A stretch of 60,000 bases of DNA from Nematostella vectensis (Eukaryota > Cnidaria > Anthozoa > Actiniaria > Edwardsiidae): the NCBI RefSeq assembly GCF_932526225.1, contig NC_064037.1, positions 11,516,203 through 11,576,202 of the forward strand, given 5' to 3'. The notes beneath the pieces are model-generated. The model ran no database searches, was not told the DNA's origin, and saw nothing but the letters and a program-made list of their open reading frames with translations. Both the position numbers and the translations under genes were made by a program. This document shows, in pieces, positions 1 to 12,600 of this stretch. How positions within the stretch are numbered: position 1 is the first letter of the stretch; each line of letters starts with the position of its first letter.

Positions 1-429
1 TGATAGCTTATCTAAAATACTTTCTATACAAGCATGTATAAAGGCATTCCCAAACCAAACATTCTTGTCTACACTTTCTCCGCTGGTACCTGTCGTATTT
101 TGTCGTTATATCGCAGGTGGTAAGAGGTTGTTTGACAGTCACTTGGAAATTCGCGCGCAAGAACTTTTGCGTGACGTCAAATCTTTCTGTACTTTTAACG
201 CGCTATTGTTTTATTTTGGGCAAAAAAAGTGTACTTTGAGGAACTTTTTAGTCATTGAGCAACGATAATCTTTGTGTTCATTTGATGATGTTCATTCGGC
301 TAGGCCAATCTATTTTCTTCTTCAGATAATTTTTGGACAACCCATTTTAATCCCAATCCACGGGCCTTCTCAGACTTCATTCCAATTCAATCCTGGGAAC
401 CCGTCTCTTCCTGAAACACCTCTCTTCCT

Positions 430-921
430 GGGGCCGGTTCCTGAAAGCTCGGTTAGCAGTAATCGGTAGATAAATATGCACTTTATATCCAGATAAATCT
501 ATCCGTAGATAAATTGGGTTCCTGAAACATCCGATAAAGTTATTCCTGGATAAAGTAGCAGATAAAGTTAGCAGAGGTCGGGAGGGCCCGATAAGTCGCT
601 ATCTGCCGATAAGTCATAAAATTCAAGATGGCGGATGAACTGTCGCCATGGTTATTGGGAGAACACAGATTCTACGGTGAAATAAAACGAAGATTAAGGT
701 AAAACGGGCTAATATTTGCTGATTTAGCGGGTTTCATGTGTACAATTTACTCCTCAAACCAGTTTTCTTGTCAATTATCTACCGATAGCAATCGGAGGGA
801 TAACTTTGCTTTCAGGAACCAGATTTTATCGGTCAGATAGCTATCCACCACTAAGCAAATTTAACCTACGGATAAGTTCTATCGGCAGATAAATTTATCC
901 GACTTTTCAGGAACCGGCCCC
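430..921. mobile_element. MITE with GGGGCCGGTTCCTGAAA termini
   Basis: The two ends are inverted copies of GGGGCCGGTTCCTGAAA, and CTG flanks both sides (428-430 and 921-923) if the outer base is counted as target. The subterminal parts are filled with GATAAA/TTTATC words in both orientations. At 628-700, plus strand, lies a 24-codon open frame starting MADELSPWLL and ending at a GTAAAA donor-like site; it could be a remnant first exon of a transposase or a captured host exon. The element lies downstream of the last rabaptin exon seen, so probably in a rabaptin intron. The superfamily is uncertain; a 3-bp duplication would fit a Harbinger-like element. Confidence 0.7.
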
Positions 922-929
922 TGGGAACC

Positions 930-1100
930 ATTTTATTCCAGGAAAATCCTCTTTCCTGGAAACCCTTTTATTTCTTGGAAATCCTCTTTGCCTGGGTAAC
1001 CTTTTCTTCCTGAGTACCTTTCTCTTACTAGGAACATTTCTTTTACAAGGAACTTCTCTCTTCCTGGAAATCCTCCCTTCCTGGGAAATCCTCCTTCTCT
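930..1100. repeat. Degenerate TTCCTGGGAAnCC tandem repeat
   Basis: Degenerate repeats of TTCCTGGAAA/TTCCTGGGAA words at about 16-26 bp spacing run from the MITE to the donor of the rabaptin exon at 1104. On the minus strand they leave an accidental open frame, which I do not regard as coding because the exon is read in another frame. Confidence 0.6.
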
Positions 1101-1103
1101 TAC

Positions 1104-4100
1104 CTTCCAGGTTATTGAGGTCAGATGCAGAATACGCCCTCTTCCTTCCTCTCTCCTCAGATTCTCCCTCCCTTTCCCCTTCTTGGTGTGTAGTGGACTC
1201 CCCCCTGTCATTCTCAGCCGGGTGTGCATCAACATCATTGGTGAGGTGGACGAGGGAGGGGGGTCCATTGGGAAGGTATCCTAAAGAATGATGACTAGAC
1301 TGAAATGGAAAAAAAGCAAAAATAAGCAGCGTGTTTCCTTAATAATTAGATAATGGAAAGCTCAGGCCAGTGCAAGATAAAGTGTATAAAACAATCAAAT
1401 TAATCTCTAATGAATATGGAAATACGAACACACCACTGTGCTTAGCCTGCGAAGCAAGCATTTCTGTACTGGAGATTGAGATTGTCAAAAACTCTTCAAA
1501 GCGAGACAGCGTTTCTGTACGGAAGATTGAGATTGGGTTTTGTCAAAAACTCTTCGAGAATGCAAAACAGGTTCTGAATGAGAAAACTTTCCTAAAGTAC
1601 TTTATAAAGAATAAATCGAAAACATCCAGAGACACAAAAACTACAGCACATTAAACATACAAACTCACCTCTAATGATGTGATAGAAGAGTTGGGAGTAA
1701 TGATATCTATAAGATCTCCCACCGCAGGTTCGGCTGAGCTGTGACGCTGTTCTTCAATTGTTTGCTTTTGTTCAGGTGTTAGTATATTCCATACTCTAAT
1801 ATATTCTTTATTCTGTAAAGTTTGACTTTCCAGAAATTGATCATTAGCCATTTGCCACGTTTTCTTTAGTTCTCTGTGAGCTGTTTTTTCTTGTTCAATC
1901 AATCTACAAACTGAAAAAAATGGAATTATAAACTTTGTCATAATCTTCACCACCTGATTTTGCAGTAAATTTGAACAATTTCAGTATTCCAGAGGTGTCA
2001 AAATCTCAAATTTCACCCAGGGGTCACGTCTCAAATCCTGAGCAATCTCTAATGCTTGCCCCTATTTAAAAATAGATATGCTGATCTCGCCTCTGAATTG
2101 AACCATTTTTACCTACCATTATGTAATTCATTTCTAAGTTTTTCTGCATCTTCCTGGAGCACACCTGGAATACATAAATAGGAATTATGATAAGGACTTG
2201 TCTTAGGGGGATGAATTGAATTACTAAATACCATATCTCTATGCATGGTATAACTAGAAAGACTACAGGCAAGCTGTAGAAAAACTAGATGGTCTGCGTA
2301 GGCGTGGTGTAGACATTCCTTTTGTGTGGTGTAGGCATTCCTTTTGCTCCGACCAAGGGCTAACGCTCAAATGTCAGCGCAACCAATCTGTTTTACAGAG
2401 GCGTTTAACATACCTTTTCAACCCTGTGTTGATTCGTACAATATCTCCATGCACCTGTGTAAAGTTATCTGATTATATCCTCACCTTTCTGTGTATTTAG
2501 CACAGCTACATACATCTCTAGGTCTGTCCTAGCAGACCGTTCGGACTCAAGATACTGTGAGAGTTCCTTGACCTGCAGGGGAAATTACTAGAAACTTATA
2601 CACACGAGCAGCGACTGCATACATTCATAAAGTAAAAGACAGTTTTTTTGGTAATAAAACTACATTTATATTAGCCTTGATATATCATGAGATAACTAGG
2701 GGGATACAAGGTTCTGATTAAATTGTTACCAATTTAGGAATTTTGAATTTTCATATAATATGCTCAGAAGCTCAGCTTTTCTCTTGTTCAAAAACTGAGC
2801 TCCTCTACTGGTGCTTAAAATGTTTTTTTTTTCATCTAAGGCACAATATTGCTGTTTAATCGAGAACATCATCTTCATGCACTTGCCCCAGTCCTGACAT
2901 GTCTTACCGAACATGGGCTATAAGGAAAGCACAGCTTTTTGGTCATCAAGGAGGAATGGGAGGTAGGGAAGGGGGGTGGGGGTGGGGGTGGGGGTGGGGG
3001 TGGGGGTGGTTGAAATACACACGCCCCTCTTGGTAGGCACCTGATAACTCTTCTTGCTGACTATCAAGTTTAAATAGTTTAGATAAGGTTACCCTTGGCA
3101 AGGGTGCCAGCTTGCCTTTAAAGACTAGTTATCCCTTGTATTGACAGGTTACCCCACATTTTGTTGGATTAAAGAGACACCTGATATCATATGCATGGGG
3201 TCTAAATACATGCTCCTCTGAACAATACTACATAGAGCTAGTGCAGTTCATTTCTCCAATGCACAAAAAGAGTAAGCAAGACTTGAGAGCTAGCCCCGTT
3301 GTCCACTATGTCTGCTATGTGTGTAGAATAATTCCAATTTACCTTTTCCTCTAATTCTTCACTGTCATGTTCTCCTTTGGTTTCACTTTCTTTAACTTTC
3401 TCTTTTTTCCCTTCCAGTTCCTAAAACAAGTATAAGAATGGTCCAAAAATGTTACTGTTCATTGTTAAATAAAATTCCCTGATTACCATGAAATGACATA
3501 AAAATGTTTCAAATAAGACAAAGAATTCCTTGCAGGGCTAAATAAGCTAAATACAAAATGTGACTTTTTAAATTTTGATGAGAGTTTTTACAAAGTGTCA
3601 TTGATATTTGTAGCTATAATCCCATGTTGAATGGCATACAAGTGTGGCAACTTACTTTTAGTCTATTTTCTGTTGTGGAGAGCTTTTCCTGTGCCTCCTT
3701 TAGTCTCGTCTTCAGACCCTCATTCTCCTTTCAATGTAACACAGCATTAGCACAGTCAAGCAGGCAAGTTTGGTCTAGATGTATGTCATAAAATACCCAT
3801 CACCTGCTCTAGGGGCATAACTATTGACTTCCAAGCATCAGCATCCTGTTGAGCCTTTACAAAAACGTATGCATATCAATAACAAAGCATCAGGTTAATA
3901 GGCTATTCCAACTACAGTATAAGCATGCACTCACACTCGGCTTGGAAACCTACCTCAACTACCATCCCACACTTTGTTTAGGTTCAAACTTTAATTGGCA
4001 CAAGCTGCATTCTGGTAATTGATGTAGGTTTCTATTGTAATGCGTGTGCAAGCTCATAGCTGGTATGGCCTATGTTATAAGCAATAAAATCTAGAAAATA

Positions 4101-6410
4101 CCACAATTGCTTATAAAAATGGGTGGTTTTTGCTAGCGTGACAAAATAGCAGTTGACAAGGACTCTTAAATCACTGAAAAGGTACAGAGTTATACTTCAT
4201 ATTCAGGGCTTAATTTTAACATTCATTCTCACATTAAAAAAAATAAATCTTTTTGGTAACCAGATAAGTTTTTAGACGCTTCTCTAAGGTCAGTTATGTA
4301 AAGCACTTGAGCTTGGTAGTGATATTGCTTACTCAAGCCCTAAATCTCATTCTACGAATTAGTCAAAAAAGCTTCAAGTTCCAGATATACAAGTAATGCA
4401 GTGCTTTATGTGTGGTTTAAAGTATTATATATGTATAAAAAAATTAATTGACAACAGACTGCCACAGAGCAAGGATAGTTGTTTTATCTTGAAGCCTGGC
4501 TAAACCTATAAACATTTTTTGCAATTTATTATACCTTCTTTCCCATCATTCATATACCTTCTTTAAACCCTCCTCTAGATCACTAGACTGACCACCAGGT
4601 GCTGGGGAGGAAGGTGCAGACGACCTCTTGACCACACCTGCAACAGCATCTGTCATGGCAGACATTACCCCAGCATTTCTGCCATCCTGACCAAGTTTAT
4701 TCTGCAAGTCTTTTATCTGAGCGCCAAGCTTCTGATTGGCTGCAATAAGAGAGTGCCGCTCCATCTCATATTGATGAGCTGCCCCATTTCTTGCTTCCTT
4801 AACAGCCTCTGAAATGGAAAGGCCAATCATTAACTCAAATCAAGACTTATTACCGCACATTTAAGTTGCCTTTTTAAAAGCTCTTTTGCCCCGCTCATCT
4901 TTTTTAAGACTCTTTTCTAACAAGCCCCCCTCTAGAGCCATTTTTATTCAAATACCCACCCACCCTACCCCCCTATGTGCCCATGTCTAACTTCCCATCA
5001 AAACAACCAGTCTACATGATCCCAGGTCCACTTCCAAGCATTGATGCTTGTTTTGGAGAAATTCATTATCACTTCAGTTCACAATGAGCTAATTTCCCTA
5101 ATTTCCCCAACACCACATAAAATACACACTAAAAAAACTGACTAGCATGATCAACAAATTCCAGGAATAGTACCTTTCATGATATGCTGCAATGATGCTA
5201 GCTCTTCCTGGAAGTGGGATCGTATTCGCTCCATTTCCTCTTTCTGTGTGCTTTCCAATAGGGCAGCTGTAGTCCGCAGTGTTTCACACTCATTCCAAGC
5301 CTCTTGAAGCTTGTGCTGGCAATCACTAAATGCTCCCTCAGCTTTGTCAGCCCGACTTCTCTGTACATCTAACTCAGCTAGAAATATAAGAAATTTAGAA
5401 ATAGGCACTGAGAGTCATGGTTGTAGATACTGTAACATTTTTTTCGATCATTTCACAGCAGGTTTAGTAGTGGATATTGTTTTGCCTTATTCTATTTAAA
5501 CAATTATTTGAGAACCCTGGTGCCTAAATCAGGATTCCAGGAAAAGGAATGACCGGATTATCCTGTTTGTCCTGTCATGGATTTCTATAAATTTATTCAT
5601 ATTACAAACACAAATATAAGAGGTTATGGGAAATGCAGTCCTCTTTGCTCCTTTAAATTCAAAGAATGTAAACTGTATCAAATCGACACAATTCAATGAT
5701 GTAAACAAGATAGTAAGATATGCGAGTAAGAATTGGCCTTTTTAATTAAAGTTGTAACAGTGCTCAAACACGAATTTAGAATGATTTGTATGGTCTCCAA
5801 AAACGAAAAATAGCTTTTCTTGTCAGGAATCGACTTGTTGTTTCGAGGCCCACGTCCTGGCATATGCATACAAACGTATCATAAACTAGTCATCCGTACT
5901 AATCAAAAGCCAACACAATTACAATTAACGCATTTAATAAGAAATGGCTACGTAAGATCTAAAAAAATCTGTTCAAATCAAATTCAAGTTAAGCAACACT
6001 AAAATAAAATAAAATAAAATAAAAAGTGTAAAAGGAAATAACTAACAGAACGTAAGCTTAACTTATTACAAAGTTCACAAAAAAGGAAGTGGTGATGTTG
6101 ACCAATTTGCGTGTAAGCTTGGGTTGAAGGATGTTCATATAATTCGCACCTTCTCGAGATAAATAAAGTTCTTTGAATTGAGCTCGCTTTCTTCCAAACT
6201 CATTTTCCGCTTCTTGCTTGATCCAAATTAGTTCTCTTTCTCTTTTCTGTAGTTGCAGGACGAGCGATTTGAGCGCCTCCACATCTGAGAAACACCTCGA
6301 AAATCTCAGCAAAATACACATTATCTTTATAGAAAACATAAAAATTCACTGATATCGTTCACAATACCTTGTGGCAGGCTCTGGTCGTCTGATTCCCCTA
6401 GTTCCGCCAT
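1104..6410 (-). CDS. RABEP1: Rabaptin (Rab GTPase-binding effector), N-terminal part
   Basis: Rabaptins are coiled-coil effectors that bridge Rab4 and Rab5 on early endosomes and bind Rabex-5. Coding exons in order (minus strand): 6368-6410, 6150-6284, 5174-5377, 4558-4808, 3804-3854, 3656-3727, 3343-3420, 2485-2572, 2117-2164, 1669-1910, 1104-1299. All phases join, giving about 469 residues of heptad-rich coiled coil. Segments I recognise as rabaptin-like: KRAQFKELYL, FQEELASLQHIMK, RTDLEMYVAVLNTQK, VLQEDAEKLRNELH and WQMANDQFLESQ. The last exon seen ends in phase 1 (donor at 1103), so the gene continues left of the window; the Rab5/Rabex-binding C-terminal half is missing. Start chosen at 6410 because it opens the first in-phase exon (MAELGESDDQ). 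Recognition is from memory of the vertebrate protein; RABEP1 and RABEP2 cannot be separated, so the symbol means the family. Confidence 0.9.
2963..3009 (+). repeat. (GGGGGT)n microsatellite
   Basis: About seven consecutive GGGGGT units in a rabaptin intron. Runs of five G at this spacing could form a G-quadruplex on the plus strand. Confidence 0.9.
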
Positions 6411-6631
6411 TGCGGAGTTTTTATGAGCGAAATCAATCTTGCTCTAAATACGCCAGGAACCAAAACATGGCCGCCATGTTTATCCCACACAGCCTCGCTT
6501 TCGCGTCTATACCCAGGACTCCGCTTTCAAGGGGAAAACATACAATCAGAGTTCGGGACATCCGAAGAAGCTTATTCAAGTCTCCTTTTGGGAAAGAATG
6601 TTTTCTTAGAGGACAACTCTTGCAAGTGAAA
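6411..6631. promoter_or_regulatory. Divergent promoter between rabaptin and SLC13
   Basis: Only 221 bp separate the rabaptin start codon (6410, minus) from the SLC13 start codon (6632, plus). Both first exons must start here, so this is a natural candidate for a shared bidirectional promoter. No clear TATA box is visible. The interval contains ATGs in the SLC13 direction (for example 6469) that are not part of the conserved protein and could act as upstream starts. Confidence 0.55.
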
Positions 6632-9600
6632 ATGAAGTTGTTTCTGAAGCAGCTACTGTCGTGGCGACGGTACCTGATCCTAATCTTGACTCCAGTGTTG
6701 TTCGCTCCGATCCCGATTATTCTACAAGCAAGGGTGAGTACAGGCTATTGTATCCAAAATCAACGTTTTAAAAAGGTCCTTTATAGCAATGGTTGTGGAC
6801 AGGTATTCGGACACTCATAGCTGTCGGACAGCGACATAGATCCTGAATTTCCTAAGTCGCATTAAAAACAATTTCTACCAAACCTATTAGACCCTACGTG
6901 TTTTACTAATAGAACACATAGTATATTAGGGTATACTATTACAAAAGATACTTATTTTTACCATATTGATGCCATCACAGAAGCTGTCTTAACACTATTT
7001 GGTTAACACTATTTGGTCTTTACGGTGTGGTATCAGTTATTACTCATGTTTTCTACTTGTATTGTGCGCACGAATCAGAAGGCTTTAGACGATTTCGAGA
7101 AACATTTTATACTTTTACATAAGAATCTTTTTAATAAGAACGTCCAGTTTAGAATTCAACAAATTTAAAGAACATGCTGAGGCTCAGATAGCAGCAAAAT
7201 AATGTTTTGTTAGTCTGATGCGTTCTAAAATGTAGATCAAAATATTTTATTGCTTTTGATGCCTAGTAATTCATGGGTATTTATATACACTAAATTTTAA
7301 GAACATTTGTTTAGCCTTTAAAATGCTCCAAAAATAAGAACGGCCCAGGCTCAACTAAAAATTATAAGTTGTTCTAAAAAATAGTATATCATAAAATTAA
7401 TGAGAGTTTCGATATGGAATGATTCGTGGAATGCTTGTCTAAGAAAATCCCCTTTTTGGCTGAAGTATCCCTATTCGCGCAATCACACACGACGCGATAT
7501 TTAGTGCTAAAGACAATGGGTCAAAAGATCGCCTCTTGCCTGTATCGAACTTGAAAGAGGGGAAAAGCCCTGATTTTATTTGGCGTTGGCCAATTTGACT
7601 AAAGTGCCGACAATCGAGAGAATCAGTCTTCTTGGCGCATGAACGTGTCATGGACGTACAACTCATTTCTGCGCTTCTGTAGCCTTTTCACCAATGCTTC
7701 CAATGTCTCCTCCAGTTATGATAGTTTTGATCCTGTGACTCAGAATTTCTCCACATCTAGCGCCACAGCCTACGCTGGCATTTCCTTATACTTTCTGACA
7801 CTCGTATCAACGCCGTTACTTGTCGGTGGAAGCGGGAAAAGGGGGGGGGGGGCACTGAAAATATTGGGAAGTTTCAGGGGGGGGGATTGTACATGTTTGT
7901 CTTTATTTAATAGAGGAGCAGTTGTTTAGGGTTTATGTTTATACAATTCCTAGCCCCACCCTCCTCGGGATAATAAATAAAATTTTCCTTTGACCCTTAT
8001 ATTACGTGACATATAGGTTGGTTGCGTTACAGGAAGCCCGTTGCGCCTATGCTATTCTCATCATGGCCATCTTCTGGGTGACGGAGGTCATTCCTCTGGC
8101 TGTCACGGCTTTGTTACCGCTGGTTCTCTTCCCGATGCTCGGCGTACTCAGTGCTCAGGAAGCGAGCCTGCCTTATTTGAAGGATACCACTGCCCTGTTT
8201 ATCGGCGGGCTCATCGTTGCGGTGGCGATTGAACACTGGAATCTCCACAAGAGGATTGCGTTACGCGTGCTGCTATTGGTGGGATCGCAGCCAAGAAGGT
8301 ATTACATGTAATAAAAGAAAACCGGCGTAACGCCACATCGCAAAGCAGCCTGCGCCCTCATAATCAATCACTGAGTTATTACAGAAAATACAGAAAATCT
8401 TTATAACACTTTATTCTTGTCTCTTTGGGATCTCTCTTGAGTATTAAGGGCCCATTTTACTCACTCGTTTCCCTTTCAGCACCCATACATACAAGCGTGA
8501 GAGTTCACTATGAAGTCTATTTTCTTTAATTTTCCATTTTTCATCACTAAACAAATTCTCTTTCGTACTGAATACAAACCGAGTGCTAGGGTTACCTGTG
8601 CTATCCGTTGAGACTATGTTTGATTTGAAATGGGCTTTGAAATTGGAAGCGTCATGTCCTGCTGGCAAATTTAAATGCTTCAAGGATTTTGACGGATGCT
8701 GGGTCCGATTTAGTGGTGGGAAAAGATGAGGTTTTTGCAAATTCTTAAAAACTACAGTGAAAAAAGCAAAAAGGACTGCAGTCCCGAGGTTCGTAATTGA
8801 AATATGCCGGTTTCGATGGGACTAAAAAAAATATATTGTTCCCTGGCGTCATAGGTTGATGCTGGGCTTCATGGCGATCACTGCCTTTCTTTCTATGTGG
8901 ATCAGTAACACCGCCACCACCGCTATGATGGTGCCGATAGCTGAAGCCGTGTTACAGGAGCTCAAGCGCGACAAGATTGACGCAGTGGAGGGGGGTGGGG
9001 AAAAAGATAGCAAAGCGCTTATGGACGAGGGGAAAAGGAACGAGACGGAGGCTGAGCAAGGTGTAACGCCGTCACGTGATCAAGTCACCAAAAGGTTTGC
9101 TTTATGTTCATTGCCGCAATATTGTACCAGGGGCGTAGCCTAGGGGGCCCGCATCCCCCTTTTTAGCAGCCAAAAATACAGTAAATGTATGAGACATTAT
9201 CTAAAATACAGGAGAAAATGCCTTGAAAGTCCCTTTTGGGCCCCCTCCTGTTATTTTTTATTTATCATCTCATTCATAGTGCTCACAACTGTAAAGTTTT
9301 TAGTTTTTTCCATTTTTCCATTTTAGAAGTAATCAGTCAGAAGAAAGAGACAGTGACGAGGTAAATCATTTCCTTACCTTCCCAAAACTCTCGTTTATTC
9401 GCAGCACATTGCTTGGCCAACGAAGCGTTTCTGTGGGGTTTTATCGGAAATAGAAAGCGAACGAAGAGTATGACCGCGCGAAGAAAGGGGAATGGGAGGG
9501 ATGGCACCTCGCATCCCCATTCTCCGCGCGGTCACACTATTCACTTACTGCCTTTATTCCGCTGGAACCCCACAAACACTATTCACTTACTGCCTTTATT

Positions 9601-12600
9601 CCGCTAGAACCCCACAAACACTATTCACTCACTGCCTTTATTCCGCTGGAACCCCACAAACACTATTCACTTACTGCCTTTATTCCGCTAGAACCCCACA
9701 AACACTATTCACTTACTGCCTTTATTCCGCTAGAACCCCACAAACACTATTCACTAACTGCCTTTATTCCGCTAGAACCCCACAAACACTATTCACTTAC
9801 TGCCTTTATTCCGCTAGAACCCCACAAACACTATTCACTAACTGCCTTTATTCCGCTGGAACCCCACAAACACTACACATTGTCGGTTTTGGTGACTGAT
9901 AACTGATGACTCACTGATGATTAAAAAAACAGCTATGGCATGTTACGTTCCCGTTCTGAAAGAAAAGCGACAATTGCTTCAAAGTTAGTTCAACGTTAAG
10001 AGTTAAATTTTATGTTTTCAGGAAGAGGAAGACGTGTTTTTCGGGCGGATGAGCAAAGCGCTGGTGTTGTGTGTCGCCTACGCTGCTAATATCGGCGGCA
10101 CGGCCACACTCACCGGGACTGGGTCCAATCTCGTGTTCAACGGACAAGCACAAAGGTAATTCAGATAGTCTAAAGACTGTCTAGTGTTGTTGTGCGTCAA
10201 GTTAGTGATGGAGCAAAAAATATCGATATTTTCCGCCCGTTTCCTGAATAAAAGCGAGTACAATTAAATGTAAATTACATAACTATATAACAATGGTTAA
10301 TTAAATATCAAACATTAAAAACTCGCATTTAGAGGTAAAACAAAAGGGCAAAACTTACTTAACGTCCCGTCCTGTGAGGTTTCCCGACGCCGCCGAATTG
10401 TTTTTTTGAACGCCGTCGACTTTGGCGGGACGCGGGAAAATGCTTAAATTCTGACTGGCGCGTGGCGTATAAGAAGGGTCTTGAAGGGGGGTTCCAAATC
10501 CCGTTTCCCGACCGTTATTCTCGAAAAATCTCGGTGGCTGTACTGTATACTATACAGGGGAGGGGGGGAGGGGGGGGGAGGGGGCTGAAAAGATGGCCTA
10601 AATTTTGAAGGGTTAGGAGTTTGAAGTTTGATGCTATTAAAAAGCTCTCAAAATGCGAAAAATTATATTAACTACGTTTTCAGCATAAACAAGAAGAGAT
10701 TTGAAAAATCCCGTTTCCGTTGAAGCATGTTGATTCCCGTTCCCGGAAGACAAATCCCGTTCCCGGTAACCCTAATCCTGTTTTCCCGGTAACCCTAATC
10801 CTGTTTTCCCAGTAACCCTAATCCTGTTTTCCCGGTAACCCTCATCCTGTTTTCCCGGTAACCCTAATCCTGTTTTCCTGGTAACCCTAATCCTGTTTTC
10901 CCGGTAACCCTAATCCTGTTTTCCCGGTAACCCTAATCCTGTTTTCCCGGTAACCCTAATCCTGTTTTCCCGGTAACCCTAATCCCAAAATAAGGTAAAT
11001 CCCGGCTCCCGTTTTACCCCTTCAGGACCCTCTATAAGACATGTCACGCAATCTAACGTCTAACAAACGTCGTCGGTTCGTAAGGTCCAATTGTCAAACA
11101 AAAGACGCTTTTGCTTTTGTTAATTTCAGCATCTTTCCGGACAGTCCGGCGGTCGGATTCGGACAATGGTTCAGCTACGCCTTTCCTCAGATGATTCTGC
11201 TTGAGCTTGTGGCGTGGGCGTGGTTACAGGTCTACTTTCTCGGGTGCTGTAGGTCGGTATGACAACCGTCAATCATTCTACCGGAAACGAAATTATAAAC
11301 GAACTGCCATCATGTCGAGAAATAGTCTTGCTGGATGGTATGGTAACAATTAGTTACTTCAACAGGAAACAGCGAAATGTAAGCAAGATCATGTCCCGAC
11401 TTATAGCCTTGTGTATGGTAATTTTCTTTTCATGGTACTAAACTTTTTGTCGTTTTGTTTTCATATCTTGTTGACAGCTGCAAAAAGACAACAGACAAAG
11501 ACAGAATGCAGCACCAAGCGATCAACAGAGTTCTGCGGAAACAGTACGCGGACATGGGAAGCATGACGTAAGTACGCGACCACTGGAACATGATAACATA
11601 AACAGTACAGCCTCGATCTTGTTCCTTTCGATTTGCAATGTTCGGCGGGCAGTGATTAGCCTATATCGCACGCGAAAGAAAATTTTCGACGATATCGATG
11701 TTCGATCAATGGTCGACGATACCGGGAAACGGAAGCTCTACAGTTCCCAATACTAGCCTTATATACTAAACGCTAACCCCGTTATTCTCAGATTCGCAGA
11801 ACACGCGGTCCTTGGCCATTTCGTCGTGCTGGCGCTGCTGTGGCTGTCACGTGATCCCAAGTTTATGCCAGGATGGGCCGTCATGTTTGCAAAAGGGTGC
11901 GCATCCCTGCGCGCCCCCAGACCCGTAGCCAGTGGGGGAGGGGGGGGGGTAGGTTTCGGGCGGATGGGGAGAACCATCCCACACGACTTGAAGGTCCGCC
12001 CTGATGAGGGAAAAATGGAAACCACTGCGAGCTAGGACGAGCTACCTAAGAGAAAATGGTTCGCTAAATGGGTAAACGACCCCCCCTGTTCAAAATCCTG
12101 GCTACGGGTCTGACCCCCTCTCATAAACCAAGGGGCTTGTGAGGGGTGGACGCTGGCGCGCGAGGGTGAAAGGTACACAGTTTCGGCACAAAAATTACCC
12201 TAGTGTTTTTTTTTGTAAAAACCCGTATACCCCACGTAACAAAGTCATTATTAATGGGGCAGCTTTGTTTTTTCCTGGCGTTTTCGGGTTTCCTTTGGTG
12301 TTTTGGGTTTCCTGTGGTTGATGATGTGGCGTCACCCGAAGCCATCTCCTCATTTTATTGGTTGGCTATCCTTAGCCCCTCTTGTCTCACGGCCAGTTAT
12401 AAGAAACCCGAACAGAGTGTCTGGGACTTGGGTGTCACCGTGTCACATGGAAAAGGTGTTTCCATCTTTTCTGTGATACACCTATCATTAGGAGCATTCT
12501 GTGACGTCATGTGGTACAGACTCCTCATTCCCTTTTATAGACACCATCACCTATGATCATCTATGAATTATTGGGTTATATGGAGCTGTCTCACAAGTCC

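Noticed and set aside
933-1268. 111-residue minus-strand frame rich in KGFPG/REKF
   Set aside because: It overlaps the rabaptin exon 1104-1299 in the wrong frame and is otherwise a degenerate TTCCTGGAA repeat.
9492-9899. Repeat protein [13 protein letters not shown]
   Set aside because: A 42-bp intronic minisatellite stays in frame by arithmetic. The repeat arose from a foldback element arm.
10764-10990. Interstitial telomere repeat
   Set aside because: CCCTAA occurs once per 23-bp unit and is never in direct tandem.
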